From: Enterovirga sp.
Lineage (GTDB): Bacteria; Pseudomonadota; Alphaproteobacteria; Rhizobiales; Beijerinckiaceae
Direction of reading: 5' to 3'
NCBI GenBank assembly: GCA_028290695.1
Contig: JAQGJJ010000188.1
Span: 1-38,056, forward strand
Length of the DNA: 38,056 bases
The position numbers were made by a program, and so were the translations under genes. The notes beneath the pieces are model-generated. The model did not search any database, was not told where the DNA came from, and was given only the letters and a program-made list of their open reading frames with translations. Positions 16,062-24,040 of the stretch are shown here, piece after piece (position 1 is the stretch's first letter; every line of letters begins with the position of its first letter).

Positions 16062-17077
16062 TGGCGAGCGCGCGCCTCGCCCGCCGCGGGGGGCATCTCG
16101 ATTACTGGCCGGGTTTCGTCGACGCCCTGGCCACGCTCCTCCTGTCGATCGTCTTCCTTCTCTCGATCTTCATGCTCGGTCAGTTCTTCCTAGCCCAGGA
16201 GATCTCCGGTCGGGACGTCGTGATGCAGCGTCTCAACCGGCAGATATCCGAGTTGACGGACCTGCTGGCCCTCGAGAAGTCGACCCGTCGGGAAACCGAG
16301 GCGCGGATCGGCGGGCTGCAAACGACCCTGCAGGCGAGCCAGGCCGAGCGGAGCCGGCTGCAGGCGTTGATCGATGCTGGTTCCGGCGCCGAAGTTCGGG
16401 CCGGGGCGGCAAGTGCCGCTCTGGATGCCGAGAAGGCGTTGACCGCCAGGGCGATGTCGACGGTCGATTTGCTGAACCAGCAGATTGCCGCCATGCGTCG
16501 GCAGCTCGCCGCTCTCGAGGAGGCGCTGGCAGCATCGGAAGGCCGCGACCGCGACTCGCAGGCCCGCATCGCTGACCTCGGCAGCAGGCTCAATGTCGCG
16601 CTGGCGCAACGGGTCCAGGAGCTGTCCCGCTACCGATCGGACTTCTTCGGCCGCCTGCGCCAGATCCTCGGCCAGCGACCGGACGTGCGCATCGTGGGCG
16701 ATCGCTTCGTGTTCCAGTCCGAGGTGCTGTTCTCGGCGGGCCAGGCGACCCTGAAGGCCGAAGCCGGTCCGGAGCTCGACCGGATCGCGACGGTGATCAT
16801 CGAACTCGCCCGGGAAATCCCGCCCGACATTCCCTGGGTGCTGCGGGTGGACGGGCATACCGACACGAGGCCGATCGCCTCCGCTCAGTTTCCCTCGAAC
16901 TGGGCGCTGTCTGCATCACGGGCCATCTCGGTCGTGCAGGCGCTCATGGCCCGAGGAATCCCACCCCAGCGCCTCGTCGCCGCCGGCTTCGGAGAGTTCC
17001 AGCCGATCGACCTCGCCGGCAGCGACGAGGCCTTCTCCCGCAACCGCCGCATCGAGCTGAAGCTCACGGAGCGGTAG
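16061..17077 (+). CDS. MotB/OmpA-like peptidoglycan-binding protein with coiled coil
   Basis: A 338-residue protein with one membrane helix (about 17-44) carrying Asp21 in FVDALATLLLSI, the position used for proton flow in MotB, ExbD and TolR. Residues 50-190 are heptad-rich and predicted coiled coil. The C-terminal 140 residues are an OmpA-like domain with VDGHTDTRP, SNWALSASRAISVV and SRNRRIELKL, which bind peptidoglycan. The coiled coil is long compared with flagellar MotB. Together with the upstream MotA-like protein it forms a predicted stator spanning membrane and cell wall. Its function is unassigned. Confidence 0.87.
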   Translation: MASARLARRGGHLDYWPGFVDALATLLLSIVFLLSIFMLGQFFLAQEISGRDVVMQRLNRQISELTDLLALEKSTRRETEARIGGLQTTLQASQAERSRLQALIDAGSGAEVRAGAASAALDAEKALTARAMSTVDLLNQQIAAMRRQLAALEEALAASEGRDRDSQARIADLGSRLNVALAQRVQELSRYRSDFFGRLRQILGQRPDVRIVGDRFVFQSEVLFSAGQATLKAEAGPELDRIATVIIELAREIPPDIPWVLRVDGHTDTRPIASAQFPSNWALSASRAISVVQALMARGIPPQRLVAAGFGEFQPIDLAGSDEAFSRNRRIELKLTER

Positions 17078-17079
17078 CG

Positions 17080-17104
17080 AGGTGAGCCCTGGTTCCGGTC
17101 ACCT
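17080..17104. terminator. Hairpin between convergent genes
   Basis: AGGTGA (17080-17085) pairs with TCACCT (17099-17104), and a further CC/GG can pair with one bulged base. It fills the 21-base gap between the MotB-like stop and the antiporter stop and could terminate both strands. No T-tract is present. Confidence 0.3.
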
Positions 17105-18511
17105 GAAGAAGATGAAGGTGATCGCGATGAAGAGCGGAATGAGGATCGCACCCGACCAACGCATGTAGCCGAGGAAGCCGGGCATCTTCACGCCCGCCTC
17201 CCGGGCAATGGCGAAGACCATGAAGTTGGGCGCATTGCCGATATACGTGTTCGCGCCCATGAACACCGCGCCGGTCGAAATGGCGGCGAGCGTTGCCGCA
17301 AGCGGTCCCATGAGCCGGGCCGGGTCCCCGCCCGCGAGTTCGAAGAAGACGATGTAGGTCGGCGCATTGTCCAGAACCGACGAGAGAATTCCGGTCAGCC
17401 AGAAATAGGCAACCTCGTTCGGCGAACCGTCGGGCCGAGATACGAGCGACAGGAGCGGCGCGAACGCACCGTCCCGGCCTGCTGCCAGCGCGGCGGCCAC
17501 CGGGATGATGCAGATGAAGATGCCGGCGAAGATCTTGGCGACCTCCACGATCGGCCGCCAGTTGAAGTCGTTGGCGGCGCGGTTGCGCTTGCTCGTCAAG
17601 GCGAGCGACAGCAGCGCGAGGACGATCATCGCACCGTCCCGGACGAGGTTCTGCAATTCGAGCGTGGTCGACCTGATCGCCACGCTTACGCCTGGCCGCC
17701 AGACGCCCGACAGCAGGATCACGCCGACAAGCGCGGCCACGAGCAGCAGGTTGACCTTGCCCCTGAGACGAACACGGGTGTCGTCGGGAGTGGGATCCGG
17801 CATCACCGACCTCCCATCCTCGCGCGTAAACCAGTAGCGGTCGAGCAGATAGAACAGGACCAGCAACACGCCTGCCGCGAACGCCGTCTCCGCCGCGAGC
17901 GCACGGGTCGTCCAGAAGAAGTCGACGCCGCGCAGGTATCCGAGAAAGAGCGGCGGATCGCCGAGCGGCGTCAGCGCTCCGCCGATGTTGGACACGAGGA
18001 AGATAAAGAAGACGACCACATGGACGTTGTGCCGCCGGTCGTCGTTCGCCCGGATCAGCGGCCGGATCAGCACCATGGAGGCCCCGGTCGTTCCCACGAA
18101 GCTCGCGAGCAGCGTTCCGAAGGCGAGCAGGCCGGTGTTCAGTGCCGGTGAGCCGTGCAGGTTACCGGTGACCACGATGCCCCCGGCGATCGTATAGAGC
18201 GCGAATAGGAGAAGGATGAACGGCAGGTACTCCGTCAGGAGCACGTGCAGGGTGGCGTCGAGGGTCGCGCCGAAGCCCTGAGTGAGGGCGAGCGGGACCA
18301 GGACGGCGAGCGCCCAGGCGGCCGAGAGCGCACCCATGTGCCGATCCCAGAACCGATGCGCGAGCTGAGGCAGAAGCGCGATCGACAGCAGGATGCCCAC
18401 AAAGGGGAGGGCCCACAAAAGCCCGAGCGAGGCGCCGTCCAAGGTGGCTGCGACCGCCGGGCTTGGTATAACCACCAGTGCCGCAAGGCCTGCCCGTCGA
18501 ACCGATCGCAT
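17099..18511 (-). CDS. Na+/H+ antiporter-type carrier (NhaD / ion-transporter superfamily)
   Basis: A 470-residue polytopic protein with about 12-13 hydrophobic segments, preceded by an N-terminal hydrophobic stretch that could be a signal peptide (about 1-22). SNIGGALTPLGDPPLFLG and SSVLDNAPTYIVFFE are the paired re-entrant-loop motifs of the NhaD and related ion-transporter families. FVGTTGASMVLIRPL and AVFMGANTYIGNAPNFMV also match. The ATG at 18511 follows GGAGGG at 7-base spacing. It probably exchanges Na+ for H+ at the inner membrane; an anion or dicarboxylate substrate cannot be excluded within this superfamily. Confidence 0.85.
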   Translation of the reverse strand: MRSVRRAGLAALVVIPSPAVAATLDGASLGLLWALPFVGILLSIALLPQLAHRFWDRHMGALSAAWALAVLVPLALTQGFGATLDATLHVLLTEYLPFILLLFALYTIAGGIVVTGNLHGSPALNTGLLAFGTLLASFVGTTGASMVLIRPLIRANDDRRHNVHVVVFFIFLVSNIGGALTPLGDPPLFLGYLRGVDFFWTTRALAAETAFAAGVLLVLFYLLDRYWFTREDGRSVMPDPTPDDTRVRLRGKVNLLLVAALVGVILLSGVWRPGVSVAIRSTTLELQNLVRDGAMIVLALLSLALTSKRNRAANDFNWRPIVEVAKIFAGIFICIIPVAAALAAGRDGAFAPLLSLVSRPDGSPNEVAYFWLTGILSSVLDNAPTYIVFFELAGGDPARLMGPLAATLAAISTGAVFMGANTYIGNAPNFMVFAIAREAGVKMPGFLGYMRWSGAILIPLFIAITFIFFR

Positions 18512-18547
18512 CTACCGCCCTCCAAGGAACCGAACGGGCTTAGGCGG

Positions 18548-18563
18548 GAACCAGAGCTGGTTC
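18548..18563. promoter_or_regulatory. Palindromic operator candidate
   Basis: GAACCAG-AG-CTGGTTC is a 16-base near-perfect palindrome (7-base arms, 2-base centre) in the 125-base region between the divergent antiporter and SDR genes. Its size suits a dimeric regulator. No regulator gene adjoins it on either side; the nearest is the GntR gene beyond the SDR. Confidence 0.35.
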
Positions 18564-18636
18564 AACGCAGACGGATGGAGGGGTCGCCCTCACGAGGCGG
18601 TCCCGCTACGGTTTGGCAACAGCCGGGAGGATGGGC

Positions 18637-19383
18637 GTGAACCAGATCGACCTGAACGGGCATGTGGCGGTGGTGACGGGCGGGGCCCAGGGCATCGGGC
18701 GCGCCGTCGTGGAGCGTTTCGCAGCGAGCGGCGCGGAGGTGGAAATCTGGGACCTGGATCTCGACCTGGCGGAAGAGGCTGCGACGGCGGTCGGAGCGCG
18801 CGTATCGGCCCGGGCGGTGGATGTGACCGAGTACGAGAGCGTCGCCCGGGCGGCCCGGGAGGCCGAGGCCAGGCATGGGCCGATCGACATCCTGGTCACG
18901 AGTGCCGGCATCGCCGGGCCGAACGTCAAGACGGCCGATTACCCGATCGCGGACTGGCAGCGCATCATGCGCATCAATCTCGATGGTACGTTCCATTGCT
19001 GCCGGGCGCTCGTGCCCTCCATGATGGCGCAAGGATATGGCCGCATCGTCACGATCGCCTCCATCGCCGGCAAGGAGGGCAACCCGAACGCCTCTGCTTA
19101 TTCCGCTTCGAAGGCGGGCGTGATCGCACTGACGAAATCCCTCGGCAAGGAGCTCGCCGGGTACGACATCGCCGTCAATGCGATCACCCCGGCAGCAGCC
19201 CGCACCCGCATCTTCGACCAGATGACGCAGGAGCATATCGACTTCATGCTGGCGAAGATCCCGCGTGGGCGCTTCGTCGAGACCCGCGAGATTGCCGCCA
19301 TGGTGTCTTGGCTCGCATCGGCCGAGAACTCTTTCACGACCGGTGCGGTGTTCGACCTCTCTGGCGGGCGAGCGACCTACTAG
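18637..19383 (+). CDS. Short-chain dehydrogenase/reductase
   Basis: A 248-residue classical SDR using NAD(P)H. The cofactor motif TGGAQGIG is at 14-21, DV at 62-63, Asn114, and the catalytic Ser142, Tyr155 and Lys159 (YSASK) are present. The usual NNAG is replaced by TSAG. An Asp (DLD after strand 2) suggests preference for NAD. The start is either ATG 18631 or GTG 18637; I favour the GTG because GGGAGG lies 6 bases before it, whereas it directly abuts the ATG. The gene ends 17 bases from the convergent GntR gene. The substrate, an alcohol or 3-oxoacyl group, is unknown. Confidence 0.88.
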   Translation: MNQIDLNGHVAVVTGGAQGIGRAVVERFAASGAEVEIWDLDLDLAEEAATAVGARVSARAVDVTEYESVARAAREAEARHGPIDILVTSAGIAGPNVKTADYPIADWQRIMRINLDGTFHCCRALVPSMMAQGYGRIVTIASIAGKEGNPNASAYSASKAGVIALTKSLGKELAGYDIAVNAITPAAARTRIFDQMTQEHIDFMLAKIPRGRFVETREIAAMVSWLASAENSFTTGAVFDLSGGRATY

Positions 19384-19400
19384 CTCTGTCGCGCATCGCT

Positions 19401-20099
19401 TCACCTCGTTCGGCGTTTCCGCTTTTCCCGTGCTGCTGGGATGCTTTGATAGAGCTGGTCGATCGTCGCGCAGACCACCCGCAGATGCTTCCTCAGCGCC
19501 GCTTCGGCCTTTGTTGCATCACGTTCCTCGAGCGCGTCGACGACGCCTTCGTGCTGGGTCACCAGCTCCAGCAGGTGGTCTGGCTGTCCGTAGCTGACGT
19601 GGCGCACACGATCGAGGTGGGCTTTTCGTTGACGAACCAGGCGCCCCACCCCAGGCTGACCCGCGACCTCGGCAAACGAGGAGTGCATCGTCTCGTCTAG
19701 CTGAAAGAACTCGGCAGGATCCTGGCGCGCGGCCGCCCTCCGTTGCCGGTCGAGCAGGTCGCGAAGCTCGGCGATACCGGCCTCGTCGATGTTCCGAGCC
19801 GCCTCTCGAATGATCGCGCATTCGAGGTGCTCCCGGATGAACTGCGCCTCATTGACGGCTTCGAACGAGATCGGGGCAACGAAGCTGCCGAACTGCGGCA
19901 AGACTTCGATCAGCTGTTCCTCCGCCAACCGGGACAGCGATTCCCTGACCGGCGTCCTGCTGACACCGAATTCCGCGGCAAGATCCGCCTCAATGATCCG
20001 CTCTCCCGGTGCGAGGCGGCCGGATACGATCCGCAGCCGAAGGGTCTCGAAAACCTGCTCAGCGATCCCGCTCCGGCGGCTAATGACCGGACGAACCAT
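19401..20099 (-). CDS. GntR-family regulator with FCD domain
   Basis: A 232-residue FadR-subfamily repressor/activator. The winged helix-turn-helix covers about 12-75 (GERIIEADLAAEFGVSRTPVRESL). The FCD effector domain covers 85-215, with the metal-binding set Asp135, His139, His183 and His205 visible. Such domains usually bind small organic acids. The ATG at 20099 has GGAGGAGA upstream; the longer frame to 20141 lacks one. It is divergent from the MHS carrier across 137 bases and most likely controls that carrier and the M24 gene, as well as itself. Confidence 0.9.
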   Translation of the reverse strand: MVRPVISRRSGIAEQVFETLRLRIVSGRLAPGERIIEADLAAEFGVSRTPVRESLSRLAEEQLIEVLPQFGSFVAPISFEAVNEAQFIREHLECAIIREAARNIDEAGIAELRDLLDRQRRAAARQDPAEFFQLDETMHSSFAEVAGQPGVGRLVRQRKAHLDRVRHVSYGQPDHLLELVTQHEGVVDALEERDATKAEAALRKHLRVVCATIDQLYQSIPAAREKRKRRTR

Positions 20100-20140
20100 T
20101 CGTCTCTCCTCCAACCATCGAGACCTATCCGCTAACGCCA

Positions 20141-20194
20141 AACCCGGCCCAGCCTAAGGCCGGTTGACACGCGGAGGCGAGTGCACATTAGTAT
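20141..20194 (+). promoter_or_regulatory. Promoter and operator candidate for the MHS transporter gene
   Basis: TTGACA at 20164-20169 and TAGTAT at 20189-20194 resemble sigma-70 boxes but with a long 19-base spacer. An imperfect inverted repeat (AACC-C-GGCC at 20141-20149 and GGCCGGTT at 20158-20165) runs into the -35 box and is a plausible site for the divergent GntR protein. Both are pattern matches only. Confidence 0.35.
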
Positions 20195-20236
20195 CCTAGA
20201 ACGTAAGGGGCCGCAGCGCCCTGAGGAGGAGACGTC

Positions 20237-21565
20237 ATGGCAGTGGCTCTGCAGAGAGGCATCGTGCCCCCGCATTCGGCTGAGGAAGCCTCGATGATGC
20301 GGCGGGTTTTGGCGACCTCCGTCATCGGCACGGCGATCGAATGGTACGACTTCTTCCTCTACGCGACGGCCTCGGCTCTCGTTTTCAACAAGCTCTTCTT
20401 TCCGACCTTTGACCCGGTCGTCGGGACGATCCTGTCCTTCGGCACCTTCTTCGTGGGCTACGTCTCCCGCCCGCTCGGAGCGATCCTGTTCGGGCATTTC
20501 GGAGACCGCATCGGCCGAAAGACGTCTCTGGTCGCGACCCTGCTGATCATGGGCGTCGCGACATTCGTGATCGGCTGCCTCCCGTCTTACGAGTCGATCG
20601 GTTTCTGGGCTCCGGCGCTGCTGATCCTGATGCGTTTCATGCAGGGGATCGGCGTCGGGGGAGAATGGGGCGGGGCGGTCCTGATGGTCGTCGAATACGC
20701 GCCGGCCAACCGGCGCGGCTTCTTCGGAAGCTGGCCCCAATGGGGCGTGCCGCTCGGGCTCCTGTTGTCGACAGGCGCCTTTTCCCTCGTGGCCGGTCTC
20801 CCGCAGGACCAGTTCCTGTCCTGGGGCTGGCGCATACCGTTCCTGATTTCGATCGTGCTCGTGGCGATCGGCCTGTTCATTCGTCTGAAGGTGACAGAAT
20901 CGCCCCGGTTCGAAGCGGTCAAGAACAAGGGTGTGCAGGCCAAGGCGCCTCTCGTGGAGCTCCTGCGGCGCTATCCGAGGCAGATCTTGCTCGCCATCGG
21001 AACGCGGTTCGCGACGGACATCACCTTCAACGTGATCAACGTGTTCGTTCTGGCCTACGCTACCCAGCAGCTGGGGCTCCCCCGCAGCCTGATCCTGAAT
21101 GCGGTGCTGGTGGCCTGCTTCGTCGAGCTGTTCACGATTCCGATCTTCGGGTGGCTCTCCGACCAGATAGGCCGCCGCACCGTGTTTATGATGGGCTGTG
21201 CGTTTGTCGCGGTGTACGGGTTCGTCTTCTTCCAGCTTCTTGAGACGCGCGAGCCGACATACATCTTCCTGGGCTATGTGGGCGGGCTCGCGCTCAGCCA
21301 AGCCTCCGTCTATGCCGTGCAATCGACCTGGTTCGCTGAGCTGTTCGGCACGCGGGTGCGCTACACGGGGGCTTCGCTGCCCTACCAGATAGCCGGCATC
21401 GTGACCTCTGGTCCAACGCCGCTGCTGGCCACCTATCTCTTCGCCACATACGGCACGACCTGGCCCATCGCTGGCTATATCGCGGCCACCGCGATCCTGA
21501 GCCTCGTCTGCGCGTACTTCCTGGCCGAGACCTATAAGCGCGACCTCGACGCAGACGTGATCTGA
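20237..21565 (+). CDS. MHS-family (metabolite:H+ symporter) MFS transporter
   Basis: A 442-residue carrier with about 12 membrane helices. GTAIEWYDFFLYATAS at helix 1 and RPLGAILFGHFGDRIGRK in the first loop are diagnostic of the MHS group (KgtP, ProP, ShiA). GIGVGGEWGGAVLMVVEYAP in helix 4 and the central SDQIGRRTVF loop also fit. Substrates in the group include 2-oxoglutarate, citrate, proline, betaine, shikimate and aromatic acids. The start has a strong GAGGAGGAG ribosome site. The M24 gene starts 42 bases after its stop. Confidence 0.9.
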   Translation: MAVALQRGIVPPHSAEEASMMRRVLATSVIGTAIEWYDFFLYATASALVFNKLFFPTFDPVVGTILSFGTFFVGYVSRPLGAILFGHFGDRIGRKTSLVATLLIMGVATFVIGCLPSYESIGFWAPALLILMRFMQGIGVGGEWGGAVLMVVEYAPANRRGFFGSWPQWGVPLGLLLSTGAFSLVAGLPQDQFLSWGWRIPFLISIVLVAIGLFIRLKVTESPRFEAVKNKGVQAKAPLVELLRRYPRQILLAIGTRFATDITFNVINVFVLAYATQQLGLPRSLILNAVLVACFVELFTIPIFGWLSDQIGRRTVFMMGCAFVAVYGFVFFQLLETREPTYIFLGYVGGLALSQASVYAVQSTWFAELFGTRVRYTGASLPYQIAGIVTSGPTPLLATYLFATYGTTWPIAGYIAATAILSLVCAYFLAETYKRDLDADVI

Positions 21566-21607
21566 TCGAGCCACTCCATCCAGGACTCCATCTTCGGACC
21601 AAGCATC

Positions 21608-22765
21608 ATGATCGACTCGCGTCTCAACGACATCGACGACCAGGAGTACCGCGACCGTTATCGCCGAGCCCAGGACGCCATGAGCCGGGAGGGCATCGAC
21701 CTCCTGATCGCGTGGTCGGACTGCTATCGCATGAGCAACGTGCGCTGGCTGACGAACTACCGCGCTTTCGACGGCTTCATACCGTACGCGGCGATGACGC
21801 TCGTGCCAGCAAAGGGCGAGCCGGTCCTACTCGTGACGGAAGGTCTGGTGCCGAGCGCGGAATCCTCGACCTGGGTAAAGGACGTCCGCGAGATACGACG
21901 CGAGTTGCCTGCGCTTCTGAAGGAGTTCGCGGCGTCGGGCATCAGAAACGTCGGAGTGGCAGGCTACCGGTACCTGGCAGCGGAGTTCCTCGACACCATC
22001 CGGGAATGCCTTCCCGCGCCGATCACGGTTCAGCGCACCTCGTTGCTGGACGTGCTCAAAGCGGTGAAAAGCGAGACCGAGATCCGCAACATGAAGGTGG
22101 CAGGCTGGCTTGCCGACGTCGGCTGCGAGGCGATCGCCGACAGCGTGGCAGTCGGCGTGACGGAACGCGAGCTCGCGCGGGTGGCCTATTCCGCGATGTT
22201 CGACGCCGGTGCTGACGGCATCGCCTTCGACGTATTCGTGCAGACCGGTCGGGAAAATACGGAACGCTTCTACCTCAAGCGCCCCACCGATCGGCCTCTG
22301 GAGGACGGCGACATCGTCATGATCGACATGGGATGCCGGTTCAACGGCTATGCTTCGGACAACGCCCGCGCGGCGACGTTCGGAAACGCCTCACCCGAAG
22401 TTCGGCGGGCGCTGGACGCCACCCTGGAGGCATTCGAAGCGGGAATGCGCCACATCCGGGCCGGCATCACCGGCGCTGAGGCCTGTGAACCCGCCAACGA
22501 AGTTCTCCGTCGGCACGGATATCTCAAGCCGGGCGAGAACCTACGCTGCGGCCACGGCACCGGGATGGATCCCGAGGAGGAGTACCCCTCGCTGATGCCG
22601 GACAGCAGCGACCTCTTCCTGGAGAACATGACGGCGGCCTACGCCATCACGCTGCTCGTGCCCGGCGTTGGCGGATGCCGCGTCGAGGACCCGATCGTCG
22701 TGCGCAAGGACGGGGCCGAGTCCCTGTCGAACTACAGCTACACCAACCACTGGCCGTTGCGGTAG
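21608..22765 (+). CDS. M24 (pita-bread) peptidase-family protein with an altered metal site
   Basis: A 385-residue aminopeptidase P/creatinase-type protein with an N-terminal creatinase-like domain (about 15-150) and a C-terminal pita-bread domain. Of the five classic metal ligands, Asp240 (MIDMG), Asp251 (SDNAR), His316 (GHGTG) and Glu360 (RVED) are present. The Glu expected in the MxxxxE strand is Ala346 (MTAAYA). The fold also hosts metal-free amidohydrolases such as creatinase and ectoine-hydrolase-like enzymes, so C-N hydrolysis of a small molecule rather than a peptide is plausible. The upstream MHS carrier may import its substrate. Confidence 0.85.
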   Translation: MIDSRLNDIDDQEYRDRYRRAQDAMSREGIDLLIAWSDCYRMSNVRWLTNYRAFDGFIPYAAMTLVPAKGEPVLLVTEGLVPSAESSTWVKDVREIRRELPALLKEFAASGIRNVGVAGYRYLAAEFLDTIRECLPAPITVQRTSLLDVLKAVKSETEIRNMKVAGWLADVGCEAIADSVAVGVTERELARVAYSAMFDAGADGIAFDVFVQTGRENTERFYLKRPTDRPLEDGDIVMIDMGCRFNGYASDNARAATFGNASPEVRRALDATLEAFEAGMRHIRAGITGAEACEPANEVLRRHGYLKPGENLRCGHGTGMDPEEEYPSLMPDSSDLFLENMTAAYAITLLVPGVGGCRVEDPIVVRKDGAESLSNYSYTNHWPLR

Positions 22766-22780
22766 GACGGTTCTGAAGCC

Positions 22781-22806
22781 GGCCGGCGAGCCCGTCGCCG
22801 GCCTTT
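22781..22806 (+). terminator. Strong hairpin terminator after the M24 gene
   Basis: Perfect 9-bp arms GGCCGGCGA (22781-22789) and TCGCCGGCC (22795-22803) with a 5-base loop, followed by TTT. It is the best intrinsic-terminator shape in the window. It ends only 14 bases before the ATG of the next gene. Confidence 0.6.
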
Positions 22807-22820
22807 CGGGTGATCGTATA

Positions 22821-23987
22821 ATGGTTCCGGCTGACCTACGCGGCTGGATCGTCCAGACGCTCGTGCCGCACTGGATCGAGCGGGCGGTCGAGCCTGGCCG
22901 GCCTGGATATCTGGAATACGTCACGGCTGACGGGCGGCCTGACGGGAGGGACGTCAAGACGACGCTCGTGACTGCGCGGCTGATCTACGTGTTCAGTCAC
23001 GCGCACATGCTGGCCCCGAGCAACGCCTGCCTGGATGCCGCGCGCGACGGAATGGAGTTCCTGCTCGCGCACTGCCGCGGCCAGGACGGCACGTTTCGCC
23101 ATTCCGTTCGGAGCGACGGCTCGCCGGTCGATGGCCGTACCGACCTGTACGATCTGGCCTTCGTTCTGTTCGGGATCGCCTGGTACGTTCGGGCGACCGG
23201 GGACACCGCTCGACTCGCCGTGGCGGAGCAGGTCCTGGATTTCATGGACCGTAGGCTTGCATCGCCGGCCGGCGGCTTCGTGGAAGACAGCATCGGCACC
23301 GTGCCTCGCCGGCAGAATCCGCACATGCATCTCGTGGAGGCGTTTCACGCGCTCGCGGAGACGACCCGCGATGAGCGCTGGCTCGACCGGGCGAAATCCA
23401 TCGTGGAACTTCTGCAGGGCCGACTTCTGGACAGGCAGACGGGTTCACTGGGGGAGTTCTTCACAACCGACTGGTCGCCGTGGCCCGGCGAGCAAGGCCT
23501 GCTTCGAGAGCCTGGTCATCATCTCGAGTGGGTGTGGCTCCTCCTTCACCACGCGCGCTTGAGCGGCGATCGCACCGTTCTCGAGACCGCGGATCGGCTC
23601 TACCGCTTCGCGCGCCGCGCAGGCATCGCCCTCCTGCCAGACGGATCGCCGGTGGTGCTCGACGGCGTTCGCCCTGATGGTAGCCCGGTGGCCGGTACGG
23701 GGCTCCTTTGGCCGCAGACCGAGGCCGTGAAAGCCTACGCGGCCCGTCTCGAATTCGGCGATGACCAGGCGGAGGAGCCTCTCAGGGCGCATCTCGGGAC
23801 GATTTTCAGCCATTACGTCTCCCTGACGGGCGACTGGTACAATCAGTTGTCAGCAACGGGCGAGCCTGTTCCTGGAGAACTGCCCGTGCGAGTGCTGTAC
23901 CACCTCGTTCTGGCGCTTGCTGAGGCGGATCGCGTGCTGCGGGAGCGGAGCGTGATCGTCGAGCGGGGTCGATTCCCCGTCTCGTGA
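22821..23987 (+). CDS. AGE-family (N-acylglucosamine 2-epimerase-like) isomerase
   Basis: A 388-residue alpha/alpha-barrel sugar isomerase or epimerase. TARLIYVFSHAH (51-62), NPHMHLVEAFHALAE with His168/His170 and EPGHHLEWVWLLLHHAR with His233/His234 are the conserved histidine segments of the family (RnBP, ManI, cellobiose epimerase). The specific sugar is not resolvable. The start is uncertain: the ATG at 22821 lies within a TATAAT and lacks a clear ribosome site, but homology to family N-termini begins about there and the next in-frame GTG would cut into it. The gene is separated from M24 by a strong terminator and converges on the metallohydrolase gene. Confidence 0.85.
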   Translation: MVPADLRGWIVQTLVPHWIERAVEPGRPGYLEYVTADGRPDGRDVKTTLVTARLIYVFSHAHMLAPSNACLDAARDGMEFLLAHCRGQDGTFRHSVRSDGSPVDGRTDLYDLAFVLFGIAWYVRATGDTARLAVAEQVLDFMDRRLASPAGGFVEDSIGTVPRRQNPHMHLVEAFHALAETTRDERWLDRAKSIVELLQGRLLDRQTGSLGEFFTTDWSPWPGEQGLLREPGHHLEWVWLLLHHARLSGDRTVLETADRLYRFARRAGIALLPDGSPVVLDGVRPDGSPVAGTGLLWPQTEAVKAYAARLEFGDDQAEEPLRAHLGTIFSHYVSLTGDWYNQLSATGEPVPGELPVRVLYHLVLALAEADRVLRERSVIVERGRFPVS

Positions 23988-23994
23988 TCTTGCA

Positions 23995-24013
23995 GGGGCC
24001 CCCGTGCGGCCCC
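23995..24013. terminator. Hairpin between convergent genes
   Basis: GGGGCC (23995-24000) and GGCCCC (24008-24013) with a 7-base loop lie in the 53-base gap between the epimerase stop and the metallohydrolase stop. It could end transcription from either side; no T-tract is seen. Confidence 0.4.
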
Positions 24014-24040
24014 ATTAGCTGGGCGCCGAACGGCCTTGCG

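Noticed and set aside
15138-17077. Zorya-type anti-phage system (ZorA/ZorB)
   Set aside because: The MotA/MotB-like pair fits the general plan, but no ZorC, ZorD or ZorE gene follows; the neighbours are an inositol-phosphatase-family gene and an antiporter.
20132-21574. 480-residue minus-strand frame opposite the MHS transporter
   Set aside because: Shadow frame: very rich in Asp, Arg, Gln and Glu and complementary to a clear 12-helix carrier.
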